From Agapetus fuscipes (lineage: Eukaryota; Arthropoda; Insecta; Trichoptera; Glossosomatidae): a stretch of 64,000 bases of DNA. Shown here piece after piece: positions 1 to 10,145 of this stretch. Position 1 is the first letter of the stretch; the number at the start of each line of letters is the position of its first letter. The position numbers were made by a program, and so were the translations under genes. Below the pieces are notes generated by a model. It was not told the origin of the DNA. It did no database searches and saw only the letters and a list, made by a program, of their open reading frames with translations. The stretch is taken from the NCBI GenBank assembly GCA_951799405.1, contig OX637351.1, positions 4,186,251 to 4,250,250 on the forward strand. Reading direction: 5' to 3'.

Positions 1-47
1 GAATGACCAGCCGACTTGGCCCCCTCGGTCATTACACCGACAAATAA

Positions 48-200
48 TGTTCATTTGAGGTTAGGATTTTATTTGTAAGTACACATTCAGCATTTGTAAG
101 CGCGAACTACACGTGTTTGTTTGTGGGCACGCATTTGATATGAGCTTTAAATGTTAATATATCTTTGCAACTTAGATTATAGACTATACATTATAGTATT
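48..200 (+). mobile_element. LINE-L 3' tail, subfamily B
   Basis: 5'-truncated copy starting at ATGTTCATTTGAGGTT and running through AAGCGCGAACTACACGTG to TTGCAACTTAGATTATAGA. It matches the 3' end of the best LINE-L copy at 33320-33580. No coding part remains. Confidence 0.85.
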
Positions 201-468
201 ACCTATTTTTGAGGATTTTAGATTGTTGCTGATACGAAAGGCAGTATGTAGAGTGGGTTAACCCAAGCATAACCGCCGATCCATTCTATTTTATTTTTCA
301 AATAAAAATTCGAAAGTCGGCTAGCAATTATTCTTGTAAAACCGATACAAATGGTTCCATACGCTACGCACGAAACAATAACAGACAATCAAGCTAAGCC
401 TCAAGATACGAATGCTTTGAATTACGACCATCGCCACATAAATGGCCTGAAATGGGAGTTGGGCATAT

Positions 469-692
469 GACCGGTCCGTAGTTCAGTGGTAACACTTGGA
501 CTCTGAATTGAAGGTTGTGGGTTCGAATCCCGGCGGAGCACAAAAAATATACCATTTATATTTTCAAATTTGCTCTTCGCTAGGTTGAAAAATTCATAAA
601 CCTGTACCAATGACCGGTCACCGAAGGTCCATCCAGCCTTACAGCAACTGAGTCTTGCTTGAGTATTGGCGCTTTGTAGCGACGACGTCGCA
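469..692 (+). mobile_element. SINE S1, head and core, no 3' module
   Basis: The tRNA-like head has A-box-like TAGTTCAGTGGT and B-box GGTTCGAATCC. The anticodon-loop region CTCTGAAT resembles tRNA-Gln(CTG). The core is present (GCTCTTCGCTAGGTTGAAAA, TCTTGCTTGAGTATTGGCGC). It stops after AGCGACGACG, where other copies continue into tail G, tail C or S2. Confidence 0.85.
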
Positions 693-721
693 CTGCTGGC
701 AAATCTTGAAATTTCGTCCTT

Positions 722-777
722 AATTTTCTCTTTTCAATGAAAATTATCGCGTCCGAGCCACAATTTGCCGACCACTC
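722..777 (-). mobile_element. hAT-like terminal fragment
   Basis: On the minus strand it reads GTGGTCGGCAAATTGTGGCT followed by GGACGCGATAATTTTCAT. The same ~55 bp recurs at 1842-1893 and the first part again at 57219. The start resembles CAGTGGTCGGCAAA ends of hAT non-autonomous elements. The family assignment is from memory of such ends, not a search. Confidence 0.4.
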
Positions 778-1015
778 TCATAGTCGATAGATAGATGATT
801 GCAGTACATTTCAGGTGTTTTTTTTTATTGAAAGCGAAATACCACGTGACAGCTTGTGGGCATGTATTAAATATGAATGTTAAATGCACAATAATAATAT
901 ATATCCACAATTCTCAAAAAAGACTCAGTCGCCATAAAGCTGGATGGACTTTTGGTGACCGGTGTTTGGTTACAAAGTTGTTTTTTTTAATACAGGAAAG
1001 AGCATATTTTTAGGA

Positions 1016-1515
1016 TCATTTTTTTAGCTTCACTAGAAAGTTAACGTAAAACATTATTTTAAAGAGTCCCGTAGCGTTTACCACTTTACTTTTATAAATT
1101 TGAAACGAATGAAAAAAAAATGTTTTGACGTACGAACAAAAACATATCCAAAACAAATATTGCGAATATGAAGGCGCAGCTGTACATATTGAGTAAGTTT
1201 TTACAAGGTCTATTCGTGAACCCACATATTCTAGAATAGCGTATCTCGGTTCACTTTCCATACCTACCGTGTGAGTGAGTGAACAGAATCATTGCTCGGA
1301 AATTGGCGCGCGGCGGAGCATTGTTTGTCTTGTGTAGAATGGCCGACACTGGCGGGTTAAGTGAGACCCGCACGGATAATAGGTATAATGGAACAATTCT
1401 AATTTCAAATTTTCAAATTTACCACATTCGATTGTTTGAAATGTTCGCTAACCCTTAAATAACCGGCTTCAAATTTTTGTTGCATTAACTTAACTTACTA
1501 TAATTTATAATCTAA
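1016..1515. other. AT-rich interval, nothing recognised
   Basis: An 81-codon antisense frame (1016-1261) has low-complexity Phe/Lys/Tyr content and no recognised motif. A slightly GC-rich patch at 1300-1370 is not repeated elsewhere in the window. Confidence 0.5.
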
Positions 1516-1758
1516 CAGGGCTATTCTTAGTCATTTTAGTCGTCGGTTGAGCCCACGCTTTGACAAACTAATAGTGCCTGTGTCGGAAGTTTCATCAGCA
1601 CGGTCATTCTGACCTACCGATTTTTTTAATATTTGTATGAAAGCAAATCAGCTGTTCACTTGCGGCCATCTTGGATTGACAGGTCTTTATACAAATGCAT
1701 CATTAGTTTGTCAAAGCGTGGGCTCAACCGATGACTAAAATGTCAAATAATAACCCCA
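1516..1758. mobile_element. H-MITE copy 1
   Basis: A 243 bp element with long terminal inverted repeats: GGGCTATTCTTAG at the left, AATAACCCC at the right, then inner arms GTTGAGCCCACGCTTTGAC / TCAAAGCGTGGGCTCAAC. It is flanked by TAA on both sides (1513-1515, 1759-1761). The interior has CAGCTGTTCACTTGCGGCC. A TAA duplication with GGGG-type ends suggests PIF/Harbinger; no transposase is present. Confidence 0.8.
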
Positions 1759-1841
1759 TAAGTCGCAAAACGGGGAAGGAAGGAGGGGGGGGGGGGGTAG
1801 ACATGCAATTTCAAATCAAAATAAGTCATTGTTTTCTTAAC

Positions 1842-1893
1842 AATTTTCTTTTCAATGAAAATTATCGCGTCCGAGCCACACTTTGCCGACCAC
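1842..1893 (-). mobile_element. hAT-like terminal fragment, second copy
   Basis: On the minus strand GTGGTCGGCAAAGTGTGGCT is followed by GGACGCGATAATTTTCAT, a close copy of 722-777. It sits directly before the hairpin element at 1928. Confidence 0.4.
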
Positions 1894-1927
1894 GTAGTCG
1901 ATATTGAACTAAGTACCTGCTGAAGAT

Positions 1928-2072
1928 GCTTCCCGGGATCTGTTGCCGCGGTCTGTGGGAGCTGGAGCTTCCGGACGTTTCGCCCATTTCTACGATGGGC
2001 TTCTTCGAAGAAATGGGCGAAACGTCCGGAAGCTCCAGCTCCCACAGACCACGGCAAGAGATCCCGGAAAGC
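1928..2072. mobile_element. GC-rich foldback with hammerhead-like hairpin
   Basis: A 145 bp inverted repeat: TGCTTCCCGGGATCT at the left, AGATCCCGGAAAGCA at the right, with long arms through CTGGAGCTTCCGGACGTTTC. On the minus strand its centre reads GAAGAAG, stem GCCCAT, loop, stem ATGGGC, GAAACGTC. This is the same layout as the PLE-type ends listed below. Frames on both strands through it are by-products of the palindrome. Confidence 0.75.
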
Positions 2073-2606
2073 ATCACTCCAGCATCATCAGCCGGCCGTG
2101 TAAGCCTAAAACTCTTATTTAAGTACCTAATGATGGATGATTTTTTGAATGATTGAACTTGTTGCGCAATATCTATTGATGTCGTCGCGGGCCGGATGTT
2201 GGACAGGCCTGCTCTAGTACAATGCTTCAATGAAGCAAGCCAGTTTCTCGCCCACTTTCTTACGTCAATGTGCGAACAAAAAACTAATAATTCTATAAAA
2301 TATACTTTTCAAAATATTTTCCTTGGCATTCAACGCAGAACTAGGTCTCTTTTATATATTTTTTTAAGACCCGTAACTTGGATGTAGAAAAACAGGTCCC
2401 CTTTTAAGGAGCTTTTCTGATATTTCCCTAGAGATGTTTCTTTAATATTTTATCTTCTCAAAGACAAAATTTCATAAATTTTTTGTCCACCTCTATTTCT
2501 AAATTTTTGTGCAATAAATTAAAAACCTTTGCAACTAAAATATAAGTACCTAACTGATTTCTTAAATAAAAAAAAACTTAGTTATTTTTCAGTACAATAT
2601 TAGTTC

Positions 2607-2921
2607 GGTCGATAGCTCAGCTGGTAGAGTGCTTGCATTCCATGCCGTGAGCTCGGGTTCGAATCCCACCGAGGGTGTCAGAAATGATTACCCGTTTCGG
2701 TGTTCATTTCAAACCCCAAAAAATACCGGCAAGGTTTACTCAGCCTTCACATTAAATGAGTACCAGCCCCCTCGGGAGCTGGGAAACCCCCACTTCAACT
2801 GAAGTGGTTGGCGTAAGGCCCGCCCCCCTTACCTGTGAAGATAAATAGGTTCAACTCGCCACATGCGACGCCTTCGGGGACAACGCGGCAAGAAGTTACA
2901 CTATATGTGTAGCTTAGTTGC
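2607..2921 (+). mobile_element. SINE S2, near full length
   Basis: The head GGTCGATAGCTCAGCTGGTA contains a tRNA A-box and GGTTCGAATCC a B-box. The body includes GGGAGCTGGGAAACCCCCAC, the small palindrome CTTCAACTGAAG and GACGCCTTCGGGG. It ends TGTGTAGCTTAGTTGCCTTT. The run of T fits a Pol III terminator. Confidence 0.9.
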
Positions 2922-3310
2922 CTTTTTATATCATTCTTTTTACGAGCTGAATATTTTTAATCGGAAATTAATATATTAATATAATTACAAAATTTACAAA
3001 AAATATACTGTAAAAAAAAATAATACAAAATCTGAAGGATATTTAATTGATGAATATAATTTTAATTACAATAAAGAACAACGAATAATAATTTACAAAA
3101 AAAAAACAGTATTCGGTAGTGAGAGGGTTTACCGGCTTCATGCTCGAAATACGGCCAAGTATTTTCATATTACGTTTGTTTCATGAAATCCATACAATTC
3201 TTGTATCAAATTTTTAATTATTTAAAATAAACTATTTATTTTACTATCTTCTACCAAAATGGTTGTCTTCTATAGGTATTTGTTAATCAGTACTACTCAA
3301 CGCAAAAAAA
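2922..3310. other. AT-rich interval, nothing recognised
   Basis: Very AT-rich with several A-runs. No ORF, tRNA or repeat shared with the rest of the window was seen. Confidence 0.6.
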
Positions 3311-3525
3311 AAACGCAACTAAGCTACGCATATAGTGTAACTTCTTGCCGCGTTATCCCCGAAGGGTTTCGCATGTGGCGAGTGAAACCTTTTTATTTTT
3401 ACAGGTAAGGGGGCCGGCCTTACGCCAACCACTTCAGTTGAAGTGGGGGTTTCCCAGCTCCCGAGGGGGCTGGTACTCATTTCTTGTGAAGGCTGAGTAA
3501 ACCTTGCCCTCCTTTATTTTAAACC
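3311..3525 (-). mobile_element. SINE S2, headless copy
   Basis: On the minus strand it runs from the AAGGTTTACTCAGCCTTCAC region to TAGCTTAGTTGCGTTTTTTT. The tRNA-like head is missing, so it is 5' truncated. It ends in an oligo-T run. Confidence 0.85.
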
Positions 3526-3592
3526 ATCCATACCATCATTAGTTTAAACTATAAAGCATCGATCAATATAAAAGACATAAGTCAGTAGGTTT

Positions 3593-3870
3593 GGTCGATA
3601 GCTCAGTTGGTAGAGTGCATGCATTTCATCTCGTGAGCTCGGGCTCGAATCCCACCGAGGAATCCCATTTCGGTGTTTGTTTCAAGCCCTAAAATAAAAT
3701 ACCGGCAAGGTTTACTCAGCCTTTACAAGAAATTAGTACCAGCCCCCTCGGGAGCTGGGAAACCAGTGAAGTGGTTGGCGTAAGGCCGGCCCTCTCACCT
3801 GTAAAAATAAATAGTTTCCACTCACCACATGCGACCCTTTCGGGGAGAACGCGGCAAGAAGTTACACCAT
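3593..3870 (+). mobile_element. SINE S2 with small deletions
   Basis: GGTCGATAGCTCAGTTGGTA head, then body. About 16 bases (ACCCCCACTTCAACTG region) are reduced to AACCAGTGAAG, and the end is truncated at GTTACACCAT. There it meets a minus-strand LINE-L fragment. Confidence 0.85.
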
Positions 3871-3957
3871 CTGCAACCTGGAACAGGGGTGACATTGGCG
3901 AAGTAAACTATTTTTTACAGTATGGGTAGTCAACCTCATCCTATAAGTCAAGGAATG
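3871..3957 (-). mobile_element. LINE-L tail fragment
   Basis: Contains GGGGTGACATTGGCGAAGT and CCTATAAGTCAAGGAAT, the start of the LINE-L tail in antisense. Its other half is missing. Confidence 0.8.
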
Positions 3958-4072
3958 ATCACCATAATCTAATTAATACTAAATCGCATGCAGCATTTTT
4001 ATAAACTTACTTATACTCCATATTTACTTGCAAACCATATTAAATTGCAATTACAATTACAATTACAGAAAT

Positions 4073-4440
4073 AAATGGAGGTTAATCTGTGATGTTGGCG
4101 GCTAGGGGTTTTTAAACAAAAAATTGTTTTCTGTTGGTTTTTGATGTCCATACATGTTATAATTTGTTGATTTTAAAAATGTAATTGGCTGTGTATGTTC
4201 CTTGACTTACATGTTGGTATGCGGCTGACCACCCATGCTGTAGAAAATGGTTCACTTTGCCAATGTCACCCCTGTTTCAGGGAAGGTCGGCAAGAGTTGC
4301 AGGGTGTATGTCCATTTGACATTTGGGTTTTTATGTTGTAGGTTCACATGCGGCATGTGTAAGCGCGAAGTTGTACGTGTCTGCTTGTGAGAATGCATAT
4401 AATGTAAATCTCCAATGTTATTTATATTACACTACTTTTA
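4073..4440 (+). mobile_element. LINE-L 3' end, subfamily C
   Basis: Begins in the last codons and 3' UTR of the RT gene (TTAATCTGTGATGTTGGCGG), then the tail from GTTCCTTGACTTACATGTTG. Subfamily C markers are GAGAATGCATATAATGTAAAT. The terminal microsatellite is missing. Confidence 0.85.
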
Positions 4441-4478
4441 TAACCACGTATGTACAGTGTTTTTAAAATCGCATTAAA

Positions 4479-4960
4479 TTATTCAAGGAGCTTGAGGTTT
4501 GCTTGTCTTGTCTTGTATCCTGCCGCCATTCCTTTACTGCCAGTACCTCCACATAAGTGCCTCCACTTGACTCTGTCCCTGCATACTTCCTTCATCTCAT
4601 CTAACACTCTTTTCATGCATGCTCTTCTCTTGTTTCCACTCTGTAAATTCCATTCATTCGCAATCTCACTTATCTGATCAATCCATTCTTTTCTAGGTCT
4701 TCCCCTTCCACGCTTACCTATTACATTCCCTTTATACACTCTTTTTGTCAGTCGGTCTTCATACATCCTTTCAATATGTCCAAACCATCGCATCACACTT
4801 CTTTGAACTTTCACTTTCACGCTTTCTTTTACTCCGCATTCATTCAGAACCCATTCGTTTCTCACTCTATCTTTCAGTGTTTTTCCTGTTTGCGCTTCCG
4901 TGTATTCTCATATCGAACGTTGATTTTCATTACCCAACTCACCACTCTTCCTCCATATAA
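4479..4960 (-). pseudogene. LINE-L RT C-terminal fragment
   Basis: A 128-codon open frame on the minus strand aligns by eye with residues ~240-340 of the RT at 32162: VKVKVQRSVMRWFGH, RLTKRVYKG, RGRGRPRKEW, QISEIANEWN, DEMKEVCRDRVKW. It then runs into unrelated residues. Upstream, to about 4960, the frame is broken. The conserved RWFGH and GRGRPRK motifs are retained. It belongs to a subfamily distinct from the 32 kb copy. Confidence 0.8.
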
Positions 4961-5139
4961 ATAGCTATGCGAATTTAACAACTAATTGTGAACGCAATTG
5001 TATGAAAAATGTTATTTTTTAATTGATCAATAAATGCATGCCTGTACATTGTACAAGGCCTCCGAATTCAGATTTAGTTCTTGCAATATATTTTTGATTA
5101 TTTATTCATATCAAATTGTATATTTATATGCGCCTGAAG

Positions 5140-5480
5140 TTCAAACGATGTGTGTCGAACAATCTGGCGCTAGTATGATACATTATATGAGTATCAGTAC
5201 GTGAGTACCTAGGCACGTAGCTTGCTAGTGTGTTGTAATTGGAATAATGCCAAACAGCTAGTACAATGATGAAATGGATGATAAAAGACTGCTCTGGAAC
5301 AATCCGCTATAAAAGAATCTGGAATACACGAGAAACGTCCATATGAACTGTACAAATATGAGCCGCAATTGTGTGCAGAGTGAGAGTCGCTTGAAACATT
5401 GTGACGCGAATTCGATACAGGCAGAGCAAGAAAGGTACATTGTAAACCGATATTGTGTAAAATAAATCTTCATAACAATA
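5140..5480 (+). mobile_element. Possible LTR-retrotransposon remnant
   Basis: GTGTGTCGAACAATCTGG at ~5149 is repeated at ~62945, inside a segment that starts like an LTR. Downstream are CTATAAAAGAATCTGG and ACACGAGAA, similar in type to the second locus. No coding region, primer-binding site or paired LTR was found. Confidence 0.3.
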
Positions 5481-5577
5481 TTATGCCAAAAGTCAAGTCA
5501 CTACCTACGATATAATTATATTATAACCTATGATACATAATAAAAGTCACTATATCAGTTTACGAGTCATAATAAAA

Positions 5578-6045
5578 GGAGAGCTTGTGTGAAAAAGGTC
5601 ATGACTCTGGATGAAATGAAAGAAGTATGTAAGGACAGGAAGAAGTGGCGGCTAATCTGCAATGTTGATTTGTAATGTTGGCTCATTCATTTATGTTACA
5701 TTTTTTGTATAAGAAAGTATTGACTTTTTTTTGTATAGATTTCTTTTAAGGTTTTTTACATACTTAAATGTTATTTATTATTTGTATTCCTTGACTTATA
5801 CGATTGGTATGAGCCTGACCACCTATGCTGTATAAAATGGTTCACTTTGCCAATGCCACCCGTGTGTCAGGGAAGGTCGACAAAAGTTGTGTAGGGCTAG
5901 TGTTCATTTGAGGTTTGGATTTTATTTGTAAGTACACATTCAGCATTTGTAAGCGCGAACTACATGTGTTTGTTTGTGGGCATGCATTTGAGAGCCTTAA
6001 ATGTGCATATATCTCTGCAACTTAGATTATAGATATATTATATTA
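5578..6045 (+). mobile_element. LINE-L 3' end with RT tail, subfamily B
   Basis: Starts in the RT gene (ATGACTCTGGATGAAATGAA, then GTAAGGACAGGAAGAAGTGG), with a stop after the Asn-Val-Asp-Leu codons. It continues through the 3' UTR and B tail to CAACTTAGATTATAGATATA. It is one of the longer 5'-truncated copies and shows that the dispersed tail belongs to the RT element. Confidence 0.88.
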
Positions 6046-6559
6046 TATTTGCAAGCACTGGAGCAACATGAAATCTGAATACTAATTATTCCTAACGCTT
6101 GCCATGCGTTTTCGAATGCTCTGGTATGCCCCAACAATTTCACAACACCGAATACAGTATACAACATCAATTCAAAACTCAAGCATAGCGTTATACCGTA
6201 AATGTACAAAAACTTAAACACACACTAGAGGCGTTGCTTTAGTTACCATATCATATTAGAGCTTAATAACTAAAGCATACCGAATGGGAGTGCAGAACTC
6301 GGCGCACAGATTGCACAAATAATAATTAATGTATGCAGTTTTCCCTTATTGCAGAAACTACGGTGCAATTCCACTTCCAGTTGTAAAAATTTCAATTATT
6401 GCGAAATTTTCCATCGATAGTTTTTCCCCGGTTGGACTAGATAAATAAAATGTTGCAAAATAATAATACGACTATAAAGGATATATTGTAAATTGTTTTC
6501 TTTTTTTTGTACAATTCTTGATTTGATTATTAAATATCAAATGACTATATTGCTTGATT
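6046..6559. other. AT-rich interval, nothing recognised
   Basis: A 64-codon antisense frame here shows no family motif. The stretch near 6210 (ACACACTAGAGGCGTTGCTTTAG) weakly resembles short sequences near 45740 and 56432 (AAACGCTCAATAG...GCG). These may be ends of an old element. Confidence 0.4.
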
Positions 6560-6692
6560 TTTTGGTTCCGGGTTTTGACCGTGGACCATGTTTTTTCTTT
6601 TTTTTTCTTTTTCTACTTTCTTGATACTTCTTGAAGACTTTCATCTGACGTTTCGTCTCCTTTGTGGTTGACTTCTCCGGAGCTCTGCTCAC
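6560..6692 (-). mobile_element. PLE-type 3' end with hairpin
   Basis: On the minus strand AGCAGAGCTCCGGAGAAGTC and GGAGACGAAACGTCAGATG are followed by TCTTCAAGAAGTATCAAGAA. This is a reverse-strand copy of 21100-21240, where the same block follows PLE-like coding sequence. The hairpin is weaker here (mismatches in the stem). Confidence 0.6.
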
Positions 6693-6712
6693 TTTATGAC
6701 TATATTGTTTGT

Positions 6713-6972
6713 ATTCCTTGACTTATAGGTTGGTATGAGGCTGACCACCCATACTGTAAAAAATGGTTCACTTTGCCAATGTCACCTCTGTTTCAGGGAA
6801 GGTCGGCAAGAGTTGCAGGGCTTATGTTTATTAGAGATTGGGTTTTTATATTGTAGGTCCATATGCGGCACGTGTTAGCGCGGACTTATACATGTCTGCT
6901 TGTGGGAATGCGTGTAATATGAATCTGAAATGAAATATATCTTTGCAGCTTAGATTTAGATTTATATTTTAG
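6713..6972 (+). mobile_element. LINE-L 3' tail, subfamily A
   Basis: TCCTTGACTTATAGGTTGGT through GTTAGCGCGGACTTATACATG to GCAGCTTAGATTTAGATTT. The tail repeat is TTTAGA, the A type. Confidence 0.9.
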
Positions 6973-6998
6973 ACTAAAAAAGCAGTAATACTAAAACA

Positions 6999-7204
6999 AA
7001 GGAAGGTCTGCAAATGTTAAAGGGTGTATGTTCATTTGAGGGTTTGATTTAGATTTAGATTTAATTTGTAAATACACATTCAGCATTTGTAAGCGCGAAA
7101 TACCGTACACGTTGCTGTTTGTGGGCATGCATTTGATTTTTGAGCTTTAAATGGTATGTATATTATAATATATATCTTTGCAACTTAGATTATATATTTA
7201 AATA
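6999..7204 (+). mobile_element. LINE-L 3' tail, subfamily B, truncated
   Basis: Starts at GGAAGGTCTGCAAATG and keeps AAGCGCGAAATACCGTACAC and the CAACTTAGATTATA end. A GATTTAGATTTAGATTTA run is inserted or slipped in at ~7047. Confidence 0.8.
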
Positions 7205-7312
7205 AAAATAACGAAAAGGTCTACTCAGCCTCATTTGAGACCATTTCCCCAGCCTTCATTACAAGTAAAGAGTTTGTAATAAGACCGGCCCCTTAAAACG
7301 CAAACGCGACTA

Positions 7313-7636
7313 AACGCAACTAAGCTACACATATAGTGTAACTTCTTGCCGCGTTATCCCCGAAGGGGTCGCATGTGGCGAGTTGAACCTATTTATTTTT
7401 CGAGGTAAAGGGGCCGGCCTTACGCCAACCACTTCAGTTGAAGTGGGGGTTTCCCAGCTCCCGAGGGGGCTGGTACTCATATCTTGTGAAGGCTGAGTAA
7501 ACCTTGCCGGTATTTTTATTATGGGGTTTGAAATAAACACCGAAATAGGAAATCATTTCTGACACCCTACTCGGTGGGATTCGAACCCGAGCTCACGGGG
7601 TAGAATGCAAGCACTCTACCAACTGAGCTATCGACC
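7313..7636 (-). mobile_element. SINE S2, full length
   Basis: The minus-strand head GGTCGATAGCTCAGTTGGTA ends at 7636 and the element runs to TAGCTTAGTTGCGTTTAGTC. Degraded S2-like scraps flank it at 7210-7310 (CAGCCTTCATTACAAG) and 7640-7675. Confidence 0.9.
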
Positions 7637-7676
7637 GGGCTAAGCCCCTTTACCAGTGAAAATAAAAAGGTTCCCC

Positions 7677-8012
7677 AAGACACAAATCAAATAATTATTA
7701 TTATTTATTACATAAAACCATAGAAAAAACAACGGATTCTCAGTCGGTTGATTTCGTGGAATTTTTGTTGTATTTTTTTTAAACAACAAATAAAAATGTT
7801 ATGTGTTCACACTAGCTATCATTAAAATATTGGTCGCCTTATGCTTGAATAACCATTTATTTGTTACATGTCGATTTTATTAATTAAATAATGCAAAATC
7901 GATTGCATAAAAAAATTATAAATGCAAAATTAACATTCATAATCTTATGTCGATACATTTTGAATTTTCTTTTCGCAATCACGTAATACTCATTACATAA
8001 CAGACTTTCCTT
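7677..8012. other. AT-rich interval, nothing recognised
   Basis: Homopolymer-rich sequence, no gene or repeat recognised. Confidence 0.6.
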
Positions 8013-8530
8013 GTTCTTATGACTGATAGGTTGGTATGAGGCTGGCTCCCCATGCTGTAAAAACTTGGTTCCAGTGTCACCCGGGTTTCAACGCAAGACG
8101 GTGGAAGTTGCAATGTTTGTGTTCATGTGAAGTTTGGTTTATTTTGTGTGTACGCATGCAGAATGTGTAAGCGCAAACTGACAAATGACCGCTTTTTTTA
8201 ATCCAGTGCGGGAGACTCCCTAGATTTCAGAGACTCTAAGAGTCTATGTCACTTGTTGTAGTGCCTCAGAGGTGTTGATTTTACGAGCTTGGTCGTCGCT
8301 ACAAAGCGCCAATACTCAAAAAGACCCAGTTGCTGTAAGGCTGGATGTACCTTTAGTGATCGATCTTATTTGTAAAAATAAATGGTATACTTTTAGTGCT
8401 CCGCCGGGATTCGAACCCACAATCTTCCATTTACAAGTCAGAAGTGTTCCTACTAGACTACGGACCGGTCTAAATCCTGTGGGCATGGATTAAATTTATA
8501 TACTTTTGCAACTAAGATTATAGATCAGAA
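8013..8530 (+). mobile_element. LINE-L 3' tail, subfamily D, split by a SINE
   Basis: GACTGATAGGTTGGTATGAG starts the copy. It reads to AAGCGCAAACTGAC near 8190, is interrupted by an antisense S1-C, and resumes at TGTGGGCATGGATTAAAT, ending CAACTAAGATTATAGAT. The SINE therefore inserted later. Confidence 0.8.
8200..8470 (-). mobile_element. SINE S1 with tail C
   Basis: On the minus strand: head GACCGGTCCGTAGTCTAG, B-box GGTTCGAATCC, core shortened, then tail C (AGTGACATAGACTCTTAGAG, GGGAGTCTCCCGCACTGG). Nested in the LINE-L D copy around it. Confidence 0.85.
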
Positions 8531-8730
8531 ATTTATGGAAAGAAATCTTTTATCACTTGTTTTTTTTTCTTTAATTGAAATGTATATTTTAAAGTGCTAA
8601 GCTAATAGAATTTCACATATTGCTTCATGCGTGTGCGAAATAAAAGCGTGCTGGTTTTAAGTCCAATAAGAATTCGCTTAGATTCGTGGCTGTGATCGTG
8701 AAATTGCACGAGATATTAATTGCAATCTAA

Positions 8731-8972
8731 CGGTGCTATTCTTAGACATTTTAATCGTCCGTTGAGCCCACGCTTTGGCAAACTAATGATGCATTTGTAT
8801 GAAGGATTGTCAACACAAGATGGCCGCAAGTGAACAGCTGATTAGTCTTCATACAAATATTACCGATATTTGGTAAGTTATAATTACCGTGGTGATGCGA
8901 CTTCCAGCCCAGGCATCATTAGTTTTTCAAAGCGTGGGCTCAACGGACGACCAAAATGTCTATGAATAGCAC
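8731..8972. mobile_element. H-MITE copy 2
   Basis: A 242 bp element beginning CGGTGCTATTCTTAGAC and ending GAATAGCAC, with perfect TAA flanks (8728-8730, 8973-8975). The inner arms GTTGAGCCCACGCTTTG and CAAAGCGTGGGCTCAACG are near 8765 and 8930. Confidence 0.85.
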
Positions 8973-9065
8973 TAAGGTTTAATTTCTTCGATAACTCGCA
9001 CGCAGCAAAAAAAAAATAAAAAAAATATATATATATTTTCATGCATGAAATAACTTTTTGTGAGG

Positions 9066-9308
9066 TCTTAAATCTAAATCTAAGTTGCAAAAATTTGTAT
9101 CATTTGAGATTCATATTAAATGCATTCCCACAAGCAGACACGCATAATTTCGCGCTCACCCCACATGCCGCATGAGGACCTACAATATAAAAACCCAATC
9201 TCAAATGAACATAAGCATTGCAACTCTTGCCGACCTTCCCTGAAACAGGAGTGACATTGCCAAAGTGAAACATTTTTACAGTATGGGTGGTCAGCCTCAT
9301 ACTAACCT
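9066..9308 (-). mobile_element. LINE-L 3' tail, subfamily A
   Basis: The minus strand starts at GTTAGTATGAGGCTGACC and ends CAACTTAGATTTAGATTTAA. Complete tail with the TTTAGA repeat. Confidence 0.9.
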
Positions 9309-9895
9309 ATTTATTTATTTAACATCATTTAAATTAAACGGGAAAAAAAGAAAACATTCAATTTCAATACCAAATCTAACTCCTTGATTTTTTTACTATG
9401 TTCATTCTAACATTAATCTCGCATATGTTAGTGAGTATATATTATTTTGAGTACAATATTTAAAGTTAAATGACCTCATTATCCATTCAGAATAATTTTT
9501 ATATTTTTTTTATAATAAAACGTAAGTAGATTACAAAGCGAGTCTATGATCTCGCAAGAATTTGCACTAGATCTCAGATCTATGTATAATATAATGATTT
9601 TTTAAGATCAATGATTGTAACGGGCTGACTCAGGCACTTTTATAATACAACTTCGCTTTACATGAAATTTTTAGTATTAAAATCGGTTAACACGAAATAA
9701 TTATATATTTCCAATGCGTCAACATTGTGTAGCATCAAACACTATAGAACTGAGATTTGTGTAAGCTTGAATATCAGCACCATTAAGTTTTTTTAGTGAA
9801 AATTATACCTGACACAGGGTTTTTTAAAGTAATAAACATACGAGAAACCTAGTTTTTTTTTTCTAGTGTTTATCCAAAATGAATACATGGAATAC
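9309..9895. other. AT-rich interval, nothing recognised
   Basis: No reading frame over 60 codons and no shared repeat. Runs of T and A dominate. Confidence 0.6.
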
Positions 9896-10145
9896 AGTTG
9901 GTATGAGGCTGACCACCCATACTGTAAAAAATGGTTCACTTTGCCAATGTCACCCCTGTTTCAGGGAAGGTCGGCAAAAGTTGTGGGGCTTATGTTCATT
10001 TGAGGTTTGGATTTTATTTGTAAGTACACATTCAGCATTTGTAAGCGCGAACTACACTTGCTGGTTTGTGGGCATACATCTGAGAGCTTTAAATGAATAT
10101 ATCCTTGCAACTTAGATTATAGATTATAGATTATAGATTATAGAG
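9896..10145 (+). mobile_element. LINE-L 3' tail, subfamily B
   Basis: GTTGGTATGAGGCTGACCAC to CAACTTAGATTATAGATTAT, with four TTATAGA units: the clearest B-type terminal microsatellite in the window. Confidence 0.92.

Noticed and set aside
1862..2230. Overlapping ORFs of 76-122 codons on both strands
   Set aside because: They translate the two arms of one GC-rich palindrome; the same peptide segments appear in both orientations, as expected from symmetry.
2607..2680. tRNA gene at GGTCGATAGCTCAGCTGG...GGTTCGAATCC
   Set aside because: A- and B-boxes are present, but the same head recurs ten or more times followed by the same ~240 bp body. It is a SINE head; the acceptor stem does not close well.
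9903..10100. Recurrent small protein beginning MRLTTHTVKNGSLCQCHPCF
   Set aside because: It appears wherever the LINE-L tail occurs (e.g. 9903, 14407, 29563 minus, 33345, 53599 minus). It lies in the 3' UTR after the RT stop and changes frame between subfamilies. Most likely a by-product of the conserved DNA sequence.
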